Shown piece after piece: positions 11,701 to 23,121 of a stretch of 64,000 nucleotides of DNA (position 1 is the first letter of the stretch; every line of letters starts with the position of its first letter). The position numbers and the translations under genes are program-made. The DNA is taken from positions 36,312,823 through 36,376,822 of the forward strand of contig OZ024721.1 in NCBI GenBank assembly GCA_964016875.1. The letters are read 5' to 3'. This DNA is from Fallopia convolvulus (lineage: Eukaryota; Streptophyta; Magnoliopsida; Caryophyllales; Polygonaceae). Under the pieces are notes generated by a model, which searched no databases, had not been told where the DNA came from, and was given only the letters and a program-made list of their open reading frames with translations.

Positions 11701-13619
11701 ATGGCGGAAACACCCATGGACCCGCCCCAATTACTGCATTGGTTTCGTCAAATGCAAACACTATTAATCATGCAAGTCCCAATGAAGTACCACAACTACC
11801 ACAATCTAAAGTGGTCAACTCGGAACAAGGAAATGCTGAAGGTAGCGACAAATCCCAACTTTCCTCTGTCAAGGAAGTTCTCACTGGAGTTAGTATGGAA
11901 AATGGTACTCTGCAATCCAATGACAATGTGGATGTCCGATCTTTTAAGGAAGCGCTTGCAAGAGTCCTAATCAAGAATTGGATAGCGCCGCCCCCGACAA
12001 TTTGGCAAGAGCGTCCGGATTTGTATGACACGGATGATGATGAGCCGCCAGAAGAAGATGACCCACTGCGTCCTACAATAACATTGACGGCTCATGAAAA
12101 ACGATGTCTACGCCTCCCATGGGCCAAGGCTTTGATCATACACATGTTTGATCGGGGTCCGGGTTATACTGTTATTAAGAAACGATTGGAGCAAAAATGG
12201 CAATTGAAGGGAGTGCTCACTCTTGTGGATATTGGTAATGATCACTATGTCGCCAAATTCAGAAATGAAGAGGATTATAACCATGTGCTGAGTCAGGGGC
12301 CTTGGATGATTGGTGATAATTACCTTACGATCCGCCGATGGTTTCCAAATTTTGATCCTTTCAACAATGTTACTAAGATACTCACGATGTGGATCCGAAT
12401 CTCGGGGTTAAGCCTTGAGTATTTTCAGCAGGGCTTCTTGCAGCGAATTGGACAGCACATTGGGAAGGTGGTACGCATTGATAAAACAACAATATCAGTA
12501 GACAGAGGGCAATTCGTTCATCTGGCTGTTGAGATTGATTTGGAGAAGACGTTGTTGCCACGCTTTCGCTGTAAGGGACGAACTTGGCACGTACAATATG
12601 AAGGAATCCGCATGCTATGCTATGAGTGCGGAATGGTTGGACATGTTCGAGATAAGTGCCCTACCAAAATTGCAGTGTCAGAAGAGCAACCGAATGTCCA
12701 GGAGTCTCTGCCTAAAGAACCTGAAGAAACTTTTGGACCATGGATTCAACCAGTCAAGCCCCAACGACGCCCGCAACCGCCGAAGGAGACTACGAAAGAT
12801 GGTCCTAACCAATCAGTGCAATCGAAGGATGCTAATAAGGAAGTCCAATTGAGAAGTAAATATCAAGCTCGGAATGGCAAAGAAGCACAAAGGGCTAATC
12901 GCTTTGAAATATTAATGTCAATGGATGGAGGTGAAGGTACATCGACAACAACAAACCAAACGCATATGCCGGCGTCAACTCAAAACGCCGTTCATGCTGG
13001 AAAACCCGTACCGACCGTCAACATGGTTTTTTCCGAGGAGGCGGTCAAAGCTGCGAAGGTCAACCCCGAACAATTCGATGCAAGAATTATGGGAACAAAC
13101 GGTGACGTGGTAGATCCGAGTAACAAATAGAATCTTAAGCAATCTCATATTAGTCGAACTTCCAAAAAAAGAGGCAGAAAAGGAAGCAAGAATATTACTC
13201 TATCCTTGACACGCAAGGAATCCGAGAAATCCACCTCAACCTCGGTGATTCTATCCAAAAATACTGAAGTCCAAAAGGCAACCCTAATTTCCGAGAGCGT
13301 ACTCCAAGAAAAATCCGAGAAACAAGCCAATCAAACGCCTGCCCTACCAACACCATCTCCTCTACCCAATTCACCTACGCCTCCTGCCATGACAAACCAG
13401 AATGTCGGCGTTGGGGGAGGTGATCCACCCAACAATTCCGAATGTGGAGATTCTCTCGGTCTTCAACACCCGAAGCATAGTGCCATCAAACCACCGGACC
13501 GGCCCGCTACTATTGAGATTGTCGTGGTTAGCCAACAAAATGAGGGTGGAACTCTTACCAATTCAAGCCGAGACTCAGCCTATCATGTGCAGAGTCTCCA
13601 TGCTACTAATGCTCAGTAA
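11701..13619 (+). pseudogene. LINE ORF1 (DUF4283 + CCHC zinc knuckle)
   Basis: RNA-binding protein of the LINE ribonucleoprotein. The main frame is open to 13130, then one TAG, then open again to 13619. Seen: an acidic linker, a DUF4283-type domain (PWAKALIIHMF...KKRLEQKW...DHYVAKFRNEEDY...GPWMIGDNYLTIRRW, about 12115-12340), then CYECGMVGHVRDKC (12618-12660), an intact C-x2-C-x4-H-x4-C knuckle, and a Pro/Ser/Thr-rich tail. The best start context is GCCGCCATGG at 11701, but that ATG is in a different frame from the domain, so an early indel has disconnected start and body. The TAG at 13128-13130 (CAG in the likely ancestor) cuts off the tail. It is not functional as it stands. Confidence 0.8.
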
Positions 13620-13730
13620 TGCGATTCAGCATTTAGCTGAACTCGCTAGAGGCTCAGAAGACTTTACGTCTCCTTTTATGACTCGTTTAATCAATACCAT
13701 CAACACGGATATGGTTATTATGAATCGCAT

Positions 13731-13933
13731 GAGTGTACTTGTTTGGAACGTTCGAGGTGCAGGGGCCACCAATTTCTCTACGTCTATTCGTGAACTCATT
13801 CGCTTACACGACCCAACTATCGTAGCTATCTTTGAACCCCGAATTAGTGGTGTGAGGGCAAACCAAGTCTGTCGTCAGCTCGGATTTGATGGTGTTATCA
13901 GGGTTGATGCAACGGGGTTCTCTAGAGGAATAT
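13731..13933 (+). pseudogene. LINE ORF2, part 1: endonuclease N-terminus
   Basis: Start of the apurinic-type endonuclease (exonuclease-endonuclease-phosphatase fold) that nicks target DNA. Seen: VLVWNVRGAGA with the catalytic Asn region, then IVAIFEPRISG with the catalytic Glu. The frame breaks at 13933, where the Athila-like element is inserted, and resumes at 21696. Confidence 0.85.
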
Positions 13934-15253
13934 TGTTGAGAGGGTTTATTAACAACAAATAAATTTATAATGAAGACCCCGTTGTGTATAGCGAAGTTAG
14001 GTTCGTCCACATGGAGAAAGTCAGTGCTCAGTTTTGTTACTTAGAGCGCAAGTAATCAATTAAAGTAAGGCTTTTAACCAGAAAGATAAAGATTCTAAGG
14101 TTTAGGGTTTCCCCACAACAATAATCATGCAATGCCAACGCTATGAAACATAAGGATCATGTTTTTATCACATAAAGGTGTCAACTTTCGTCAACCTTAA
14201 GCAAGTAAATCAACTAACATTCGTTCAATCAACAAACTTACTATCTAATCTCTTCTACTTCAACTAGGATAGATCCGCTTTTGCTTCAAAACCCTAAATT
14301 GACTATTCTGATTCAAGGTTTCCGCTTTCGCTTCAACTATGAATGAGAAATTCCCTTCAACTTTCGTTTCAAGGATTGAGAGCAAGAGAAAAGATTCATG
14401 CAATAAAAACAATCGAAACATGATCATAAACAAGCATGCACAACCATTGTTGAGTTTAACCCCAACCTTAGAGAGAGAAACTACTCACAAAGCATGATTA
14501 AAAGCAAAACTAAATTAAATTAAAAGAGAAAGCTTACAACTTTGAATCCAAACGATAGCGTTCCTCGAGAATCTCCACTCGTCTCTCCCTCTCACTTCTC
14601 TCTCTAATTTCTCTCTTTCCCCTTACTTGCCCTCCAAGGCAATTGATTGTGTAGAGAAAAACAAAGGGTAGACAAGAGTATTTATAGAGAAACTAATCTA
14701 TCTAAGAAGTTATCTCTAAGGAAATAAATCTTTTAATACTATATATATTCCTTCTATCTATCTAATAACATAAAAAGGAAATAGGATAAAAGCTTTTTAA
14801 TTTGCGCCGACTCGGTTTTCGCTGAGACACGAGGTGCCTCGGTACCGAGCTGAGAGCCTCGGTACCGACCTGTGACAGTACTACAAACAACCTTGAGTAA
14901 AACTTGAATAGCGGGTTCGTTACAACTCCGTTTGACTCGATTCTTTTTCCTATGTCTTTGTAACGAATTTCTCTACCACTTTCTAAGCTCAAACTTGATC
15001 TTCAATATCTTTATAATCTTCATTCCTTGAGTGCTATCTTCAAGTGCTTCTCCTTGGTTTTACTCTTTTCCTCAAAAGTGCTCCAAATAGCTTCTAAAAA
15101 CCTTCAAAACACCACCAAAGCTTATGTAGACTCCATATCTTAAGAAAATACGAAAACCTACACAAATGACTCAAAACAAAACACAAAACTAAAGAAAAAG
15201 ACTCAAACACACAAAAACACACCCTAAAAACACGACTAAAAAGGCGGACATCA
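13934..15253 (-). repeat. Athila-like 3' LTR
   Basis: 1,320 bp. It is nearly identical to the LTR at 19734-21690 apart from scattered substitutions and the nested hAT there. It contains the motif pair CCTCGGTACCGAGC (14837-14850) and CCTCGGTACCGACC (14857-14870). Confidence 0.9.
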
Positions 15254-15268
15254 AAATACCCCCATACT
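15254..15268 (-). promoter_or_regulatory. Athila-like polypurine tract
   Basis: On the minus strand AGTATGGGGGTATTT directly abuts the LTR start TGATGTCC. It would prime plus-strand DNA synthesis and fixes the element's orientation as minus. Confidence 0.8.
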
Positions 15269-17162
15269 TAGACTTGCTTGTCCTCTAGCAATCAACAAGA
15301 CAAGAACCAAAACCATCATCACATATATCAAGTCAATGCCCTCATCAAAAAGCAACATCAAAGCTCAAGTAGAAATAAATAGACAAGTGAATCTAACGTC
15401 ATCACACATATATGCAACCTCAAGCAAAAGCAACCAAGAATCCAACCTCACAAGGGTAATGTGTTTCACTCAACTCTCAAGTGTTTGGGCTATAAAATTT
15501 AATCTCTCAACTCAATATTATATAGAAAAATCAACATAGTCATTGTTACTTATATCACCAAACTCTCCACCCGAGATGTCAAAACACATAAAAATCATCA
15601 AGAGAACTTAGGCTCAATGAAAAACTTCATAGAAGTTTCCATTCGGCCGGGTTGTAATGGGGCTTGGTAAAGACAATAAGGCGTGGAAATATTTTTGGCT
15701 ATGTGGTGCTAATAATATCCGGGAATCAAAGACTCCTAAAACTCACATACATCCAAAACTCTCAAAAACATTATACCAAACTCACTTTTCAAACATTATG
15801 CTCAAACTCATCTCTTTAACCCTTTTAAATCCCATCTAATCTTGCTTACAAACACTTAGGAAATTTGTCTCATGCACACTTTACACTTTTCAGCTCTTTT
15901 TCTTTTCTTTTTCTTCCCTTTTGATTTTTCACACTTTTTTTTCTCTGCGGGAAAGTCGGTACCGAACCCTTCTAGGGTCGGTAACGATGTCTGCTCATTT
16001 TTTTCTTTCTTTCTTTCACTTCATTCCACTTCTTTTGCAAGTGCATTCAGGGAACCAAACTCCTATTACATGATAAACTGCAAGACTTTTTACTTTACTC
16101 AACCCATATTACCCCACAATTGAACCAAACAATCTCACTCAACAAAATCATCTCAACCAATACTAAGTCCTAATCCCCGGATAGGGTCAAGCTATATTGG
16201 CTAGGGAATAATTTGCGGAGCTACAAATAAAAGGCTTCAGGCTCAAATTGGCTTCAAAAAGAGGAATAATGATAAGGGTGGATAAGGATTAATAAGGCTT
16301 AAGAAAAATAAGTTCTCCATCATATGATTCTCACATGTAATGAACTAATATCTCATATAGGTCTTAAGAAATAGATAACCATATCAATGACAAGAGATAA
16401 TATGCATAAGGAGAGTAAATCACACAAGAAAAGAAGAGGGATTTTTGATGTTCTCCCTTTAAGGCAAAAAATAACTCACAAGGTAGCAATTTTTGTTGGA
16501 TTTCAGTCACTTCTACTTAAGATCGTTTGTGCTCAATTACTTCACATGCTAAATATCCCACATAAAAAAAATTTCAACATGATTCAGGCAAAGTTATCCA
16601 AACATGCTATGGAATTACATGATCAAGCAAGTTAAAGCATATCATAGGACATCTAAGTGGAATATTATCAATCCTAAAAACACAAACAAAGAAAAAATTG
16701 ACACAAAACTGAGTTACCTTTTCCCATACCCCATACTTAAACCAAACAATGTCCTCACTGTTTAAAGCAAAGACATAAAAATAAAGAGGGAAAAGAAAAG
16801 GGAACTCACAAAATAAAACTGAAGCTGCTTGAAACCATTAATCACTTGAGGAGGTTGGATATTTCTTTCGGTTTTCGTTGAGGTCGATACCGAACCAGTG
16901 AAGGTCGGTAACGAGCATGTTGTATTGCCACCGAATGCCTTCGTTGTTATCTTCTTTGTTGTAGCACTTCATCTTCTTGTACATGAGTCAGTTTAGAAAA
17001 ACTTCTATCCCTACTACACTAATCTAACCTAAAAACAAGTCAAAAGAAAGCTAGCAAAAAGAACTAAGAAAGCAAAAACTAAAAACGGAAATAAAAAGCG
17101 GGTTGCCTCCCGTACGCGCTATTTTTAACGTCGTTAGCCCGACGAACTTACCTTGCCTCTAA
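15269..17162 (-). other. Non-coding 3' region of the Athila-like element
   Basis: Nearly 1.9 kb without a convincing frame. At 17098-17160 the minus strand reads GACGTTAAAAATAGCGC then GGGAGGCAACCCG, a block I remember as common downstream of Athila pol. Two copies of the paired GGTCGGTACCGACC-type motif lie at 15955-15987 and 16881-16916. No env-like ORF is recognisable. Confidence 0.55.
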
Positions 17163-19248
17163 TCAAGGTGGCTTCCATTCAGCTTTGTAGGGATCAAAAG
17201 AAACCCCATACTTAGCCAGAAAAACATCATAGTTTCTTTCTAAAATATTTGGCCCTCGATCATCCACAAGTATGCTCGGCAATCCTTGATCGTTCGAAGA
17301 AGGGCTCGTTACCGAGGCTATGTGGGTCGTTACCGAGCCTGCTGGATCTGGAAGTGGCTCGATGTCGTGCTTGGATCCACCTCCCACCTCGATTTCATTC
17401 AGATAAGGGTCGTTACCGACCCACCATAGGTCGGTAGGCTCCTTGATAGGCGTGTCTCCATTGAATTTGTTCGTTTCTGTACTCAGAGAGGGGTCGTTAC
17501 CGAGCCATGGGGGGTCGGTAGGCTCCTCAGTACTACAACTAGCCACTTCGCTTACGGGCGAACTGAAGTGAAATTCGACCCTCTCTTCTCCAATATCAAA
17601 CGTGAGAAGTCCCTTCTTGACATCCACACGTGCTCATGCGGTGGCTAAGAATGGTCTTCCAAGAATGATTGGTACCACAGGGTCCTCAGGCATATCTAGA
17701 ACAATGAAGTCATTGGGAACAAAGAATTTTCCAATTTGGATAGGAACGTCGTCCACGACTCCAGTTGCCTTGACAAAAGATCCGTCCTCCATGTAGAGAT
17801 TCATATCAACAAGCTCTAGTGGTCCCATGTTAGCCTTGGTCCAGATAGATAATGGTAATAAACTAGCACTGGCACCTGGATTGGGGTCGTTATCGACCTA
17901 GGGAGCATCAATACTGAGGTCTTTAGGCTCGGTAACGATCTTGGCCGGGGCATCTTCTTCGGTATCGGGGTCTTTTTCCTTGGCCTCAGCACGGCTTGGT
18001 AGCGTCTTTCCACTCCGGAGGTGTACTGTTGCTATCTATCCTCTCGGGTTCTCGTCGGGGTGGCCCGGGAGTTGCCCTTGAGGTCTCGGAATTTGTGCAG
18101 CTAAGTTCCCTAGTTGTGAGTCAACGCTCTTCTTCCAATTATCGAACTCTCCCCATCTTTTCATTTGATTATTGAGGTTAGCTTGGACTCCATTGATGCC
18201 CTCTGGTATCCCTTGTACCCATGAAGGTGGTTCTTGATAACTTGGAGGTCTGTAAGGTGGAACCCTCTGATCTTGCTGAGGAGGTTGGCTTCCTTGGCCA
18301 TAGTTGCCCCAGGTGGGCTGATTGTTATTCCTCCCTGCATAAAAAGTATTACCTTGGTTCCTATATGGACCCCTCATATAGTTAGCTTCTTCATATGCCT
18401 CACCAACACAGACCTGTTGCAAGTTAGTGCAGGCAGAAGTAGCATGGGATTGAGACCCACATTCTTAACAAGAAGGAGATGATTTAAGATAACTTATCTG
18501 CTTCTTCAGGCGGTTGATCTCGTCTTGCAAGAATTGGTGCTTCACTTCAGGGTCAACCTCATCCTTGTTTGGATTGTAGAGCCGTCTTTGGGGTTGTTGG
18601 GCTTGCTGTACCCCATACATTGCATCGTAGTTGGTCAATTTGTCAAGTAATGCCCACGCCTCATTAGGATCCATCTCTATGAAACCGCAAGCAGTGTGAA
18701 GATTGATGCGGTTTTTCGTTTCAATATTGATCCCTGGAAGAAGATTTCTTGGAGTACATATTGTGGTTGCCCATGAGTAGGGCACTGTCTAAGAATCTCC
18801 TTGAATCTCTCCCACGTCTCCACAAAGGTCTCGTTAGGCAGCTGGTGATAGGAGGTGGTGCATTTTCTCAACTCCGTTGTCTTGGCAGGAGGGAAAAACT
18901 TTGTAAGAAATTGATCATACAATGCCTTCCAAGTCCTGATAGACTTAGGAGGTAAGCTCTCCAACCAACTTAGGGCCTTTCCAGTAAGAGACCACCTGAA
19001 ACCTTTAATAGAACATATTCAAGTGAGACACCTTCAACAACAATAGTGTCACATAAATCAAGGAAATTTTTAATATGTTCCATAGGGCACTCAGTAGGTT
19101 TCCCTTCAAACTGAGCCCTTTTAATTAAGGATATAAATTGAGACTTGATCTCAAAAGGTTTCTCTATCTCCTGAAGCACGATTGCAGACTCTGGCACCCT
19201 CAGTTCTGGATGCATATATTGCTTGGCATTCCTCGGATAGGCATTCAA
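17163..19248 (-). pseudogene. Athila-like gag-protease, broken
   Basis: Structural polyprotein and protease. From 19248 downward: QYMHPELRVPES; SQFISLIKRAQFEGKPTECP (capsid start); TWKALYDQFLTKFFPPAKTTEL and ETWERFKEILRQCPTHG (capsid core); a coiled stretch; a C-x2-C-x4-H-x4-C zinc knuckle near 18425-18470 interrupted by a TAA; a Gln/Pro-rich linker; TVHLRSGKTL (about 18000-18035); then protease VDDVPIQIGKFFVPNDFIVLDM and ILGRPFLATA (about 17634-17800). The tail to 17163 contains EPTD..W.GNDP twice, encoded by the repeated DNA motif. Frameshifts occur near 18965 and 18785, and stops near 18466, 18034, 17897 and 17634. No RT or integrase follows. Confidence 0.82.
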
Positions 19249-19663
19249 CTGCTCTTGCAGACGGGCAGTGTTCGCTCATTCACGTTCAGCGGCAGCAGCA
19301 TCTCGATCAGCTTGTAACGCCTCCATCTGCTTCTAGAGAGCGGCCATCTGTTGTGCCATCTCTTCCGGTGTCATGGCCATGGCTTTCATACACTGAAAGT
19401 AAAAACAAAAACGAAATCAAAAGCAAAACGGGTTCTCGGAGGAGGGTCGGTACCGAGGCCCAGGGGGTCAGTATCTAGCTTGCAGCGATCCCGTAAAATA
19501 AAAATTGAAAAGAAAGAAGCAACTACATGTCGACAGGGTCGGTACCGACCTAGATAGGGTCGGTAACGACTCGACATTGACCTAGACAATAAACAGAAAA
19601 AGCACAGAAACTGGGTTGCCCAGCAAGGTCGGTACCGACCTTAGGGGGTCGTTACCGACTCGG
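17302..19663. repeat. Dispersed paired motif around GGTCGGTACCGACC
   Basis: Within the Athila-like element the motif GGTCG(G/T)TACCGA(C/G)C recurs mostly in pairs about 20 bp apart: 17302-17339, 17407-17442, 17491-17526, 17883-17940, 19443-19479, 19535-19572 and 19625-19663, plus 15955-15987, 16881-16916 and one pair in each LTR (14837-14870, 20634-20668). Many copies are palindromic (GGTCGGTACCGACC); the partner is often GGTCGGTAACGAC. It occurs in LTR, leader, gag-protease and non-coding parts alike. Function unknown. Confidence 0.85.
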
Positions 19664-19710
19664 CGGAGTCCCGAAAAACGCAAAAAGAACAAAACTTGGC
19701 ACTATTGAAA

Positions 19711-19731
19711 TCTCCTCGACAACAGCGCCAA
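19711..19731 (-). promoter_or_regulatory. Athila-like primer-binding site (tRNA-Asp type)
   Basis: On the minus strand TTGGCGCTGTTGTCGAGGAG follows the LTR end by two bases. It differs by a few bases from the complement of the tRNA-Asp 3' end used by Athila elements (remembered TGGCGCCGTTGCCGGGGA). Confidence 0.75.
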
Positions 19732-19733
19732 TT

Positions 19734-21690
19734 TGTTGAGAGGGTTTTTTGACAACAAATAAATTTATAATCAAGACCCCGCTGAGTATAGCGAAGTCAG
19801 GTTCGTCCACAGAGAGAAAGTCAGTGCTAAGTTTTGTTACTTAGAGCGCAAGTAATCAATTAAAGTAAGGGTTTTAACAAGAAAGATAAAGATTCTAAGG
19901 TTTAGGGTTTCCCCACAACAATAATCATGCAATGCCAACGCTATGAAACATAAGGATCATGTTTTTATCACATAAAGGTGTCAACTTTCGTCAACCTTAA
20001 GCAAGTAAATCAACTAACTTTCGTTCAATCAACAAACTTACTATCTAATCTCTTCTACTTCAACTAGGATAGATCCGCTTTCGCTTCAAAACCCTAAATT
20101 AACTATTCTGATTCAAGGTTTCCGCTTTCGCTTCAACTATGAATGAGAAATTCCCTTCAACTTTCGTTTCAAGGATTGAGAGCAAGAGAAAAGATTCATG
20201 CAATAAAAACAATAAAAAAATGATCATAAACAAGCATGCACAACCATTGTTGGGTTTAACCCTAACCTTAGAGAGAGAAACTACTCACAAAGCATGATTA
20301 AAAAAGCAAAACTAAATTAAATTAAAAGAGAAAGCTTGCAACTTTGAATCCAAGCGATAGCGTTCCTCCACAATCTCCACTCGTCTCTCCCTCTCACTCC
20401 TCTATCTAATTTCTCTCTTTCCGCTTACTTGCCCTCCAAGGCAATTGATTGTGTAGAGAAAAACAAAGGGTAGACAAGAGTATTTATAGAGAAACTAATC
20501 TATCTAAGAAACTATCTCTAAGGAAATAAATCTTCTAATAAGATATATTCCTTCTATCTATCTAATAACATAAAAAAAATAGGATAAAAGCCTTTTAATT
20601 TGCGCTGACTCGGTCTTCGCTGAGACACGGGGTGCCTCGGTACCGAGCTGAGAGCCTCGGTACCGACCTGTGACAGTACTACGAACAACATAGAGTAAAA
20701 CTTGCGTAGCGGGTTCGTTACAACTCCGTTTGACTCGATTCTTTTTCCTATGTCTTTGTAACGATTTTCTCTACCTCTTTCCAAGCTCAAACTTGATCTT
20801 CAATATCTTTATAAACTTCATTCCTTGAGTGCTATCTTCAAGTGCTTATGTTTGGTTTTACTCTTTTCCTCAAAAGTGCTCCAAATAGCTTCTAAAAACC
20901 TACAAAACACCACCAAAGCTTATGTAGACTCCATATCTTAAGAAAATACGAAAACCTACACAAATGACTCAAAACAAAACCAGGGTCGTCCAATGCTTTT
21001 AGAAGGCCCTGTGCAAAATATTTTCGTCTATTCAAATTAGATTAAATTTAAATATTATTTATTTATTTTATCAGTGAATTTTTTGAGACAATTTTGTAAA
21101 GATATGTCTATTGTCATTCAATTATATATTTAAATATTAATTAAGAGTAGCAATATAATTGTGGTAATTAAAAATTACAAAACAAACTAGTAAAAATAAA
21201 GTAACAAGCAAATGTTTTCAAAAAATTAATTAACAAACAAATGTTTTACCCATATAAAAAATAATTGAAAATGAGACACTAAATAATTATTATTTTCCAA
21301 AGTGACACATTAAGATAGAGAAAAAAACAACAACGAAGACTTAAAAGTGTTTTAACAAAAAAAAAATGGAGAAAAATATAAGCCTTACATTTTTTTAACA
21401 AAAAAACGAATATGCAGGGGTGGGGGGATTCGAACGCTGGTGTACTGCAAGTCTGCTATCATTACCAAAGGCAAAACCACTACAGCTCATTAGTTGATTT
21501 AATTTCAAAGGAATTTGTTTTATTTGTATTAACTTTATTGGGCCTGAGGCCCTACAATAAATTGAGGCCTTGTGTCGGTGCACATCTTGCACCTGCCCAG
21601 GGCCGGGCCTGAACAAAACACAAAACTAAAGAAAAAGACTCAAACACACAAAAACACACCATAAAAACACGACTAAAAAGGCAGACATCA
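19734..21690 (-). repeat. Athila-like 5' LTR, with nested hAT
   Basis: Same sequence as 13934-15253, interrupted at 20981-21611 by a small hAT element. It contains the motif pair at 20634-20668. Without the insert and its TSD the length is about 1,318 bp. Confidence 0.9.
20981..21611. mobile_element. Non-autonomous hAT element (631 bp) with 8-bp TSD
   Basis: Flanked by AACAAAAC at 20973-20980 and 21612-21619; the undisturbed LTR at 15170-15190 has one copy. Ends are CAGGGTCGTCC on the left and, on the minus strand, CAGGCCCGGCCCTGG on the right. The 8-bp TSD and CAGG termini identify hAT. No transposase frame is present. A 'gggattcgaac' string inside resembles a tRNA T-arm but has no cloverleaf around it. 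Confidence 0.85.
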
Positions 21691-21695
21691 AATAT

Positions 21696-23121
21696 GGTTG
21701 TTATGGAGGACGGATGATGTGCTGGTGACTCCTATTTCTCTTCACCAGCAGCATATTACAGTTGACGTTTCTAGGAGAGGTGAGGAGCCATGGATTCTTT
21801 CTGCTATCTATGCCTCGCCAAATCTTCTGTCACGTACAGCTTTATGGGATTCTCTAGCTTCTATTGCTCACCAACAATACTCATGGCTCTTGGCCGGAGA
21901 TTTCAAGGCCATTGTTTCGCCAAGTGAGCGTGTTGAATCCTCGGAAGCATCGAATTCTGCCTCTCTGAAATTTTGTGAAGAGATTGATAGACTATAGTTA
22001 ATTGATCTGGGTTTCTCCGGACCACAATTCACATGGTCAACAAGTCGTTCAAGTGCTACTTACAAGGCTGCTAGACTCGGCCGTGGTCTGTGTAATGATG
22101 TTTTCCGTCTAAAATATCCGGATGTTATTGTTCGGCATCTTTCTGCTCCACATTCTTTCTGATCACCGTTCCATTTTGATTCAGCTTAAACCGGAGCCCT
22201 GCCTCCCCTCGGGTCCGAAGCCGTTTAGTTTTCAAGCGTCGTGGATTCTTCATGATGGCTTCAAAAACTTGTTGAGAGACAAATGGAATAGTGATTCTGA
22301 TCTCCAGACGTCACTTCAAGCATTCTTGGATGAGCTATTAGCCTGGAACAGAAATTTTTTGGTAATATTTTTTATAAAAAGAAAATTATTGGCAAGGCTT
22401 GATGGCGTAAAACGTCGACTGGAAACACACCACTCGGATTTTCTTTTCCAGCTCGAGTACCAATTGAGGAAAGATCTTGAGGATGTACTACAACAAGAAC
22501 AATTCTTTTGGTTTTAGAAATCAAGGGCTTCTTTTCTGTTGGAGGGTGACCGGAATACCCGTTTTTATCATCTTTCGACAGTTATTCGTAGGAAGGCTAA
22601 TCGTATTCTTACACTCAAGAATAATGATGGTGAATGGATCTCTGACTCACACCAAATTCAGTCTATGGTGTTATCTTTCTTTTAGGATCTCTTCACGGCT
22701 AGCTCATGGGATGATCATCTGATGTCGCAACTTCCTAGGGTTGCTTTCCCTAATCTCTCGACATATTGCATTGCTTCACTTGGGCTGCTTTTCCGACCAT
22801 CTGATGTTTGGGAAGCAATTAAGATGATGTCCCCTTATAAATCCCCGGGCCCTGACGGATTCCCTGCTTTATTCTATCAGAAAAATTGATACATTATTGG
22901 GACTCAAGTTTCAACTACGGTTCTCAATATTGTTAATCATGGCATTTTACCGGCTCAGATCAGTGACGCTCTAATGGTGTTATTACCTAAAACCGATCAG
23001 CCCAGCAGTGCAACGCATTTCAGGCCCATTTCTCTGCTAAATGTGATTTTCAAAATTGCAACAAAGTTGATAGTTAATCGTCTGAAATCGGTTCTCCCCG
23101 ATTTGGTGTCGCCAACGCAAG
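21696..23121 (+). pseudogene. LINE ORF2, part 2: endonuclease C-terminus and start of reverse transcriptase
   Basis: Resumes the endonuclease with LLWRTDDV. It reads WLLAGDFKAI where the family has GDFNAI (catalytic Asn replaced by Lys), and LSDHRSILIQL with the SDH motif intact (about 22150). RT begins with YKSPGPDGFPALFYQ (about 22840) and FRPISLLNV (about 23020). In-frame stops fall near 21996, 22516, 22683 and 22888, and there is at least one frameshift near 22100. The block ends at VSPTQ, where the solo LTR is inserted. Confidence 0.85.

Larger units (their letters stand above)
13934..21690 (-). mobile_element. Athila-like Ty3 retrotransposon carrying gag and protease only
   Basis: LTRs at 13934-15253 and 19734-21690 (about 1.32 kb each without the nested hAT), starting TGTTGAGAGGG and ending GACATCA on the plus strand, with a TSD AATAT at 13929-13933 and 21691-21695. 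Read on the minus strand: primer-binding site resembling the 3' end of tRNA-Asp, gag, protease, a GGGAGGCAACCCG hairpin, a long non-coding stretch, and polypurine tract. Reverse transcriptase and integrase are absent although both LTRs, primer site and polypurine tract are present. It looks like a non-autonomous deletion derivative that could have been mobilised in trans by a complete relative. Confidence 0.88.

Noticed and set aside
21420..21480. Possible tRNA or SINE promoter ('gggattcgaacgctggt')
   Set aside because: The surrounding 631 bp is a hAT element defined by an 8-bp TSD; no cloverleaf or A box at the right spacing.
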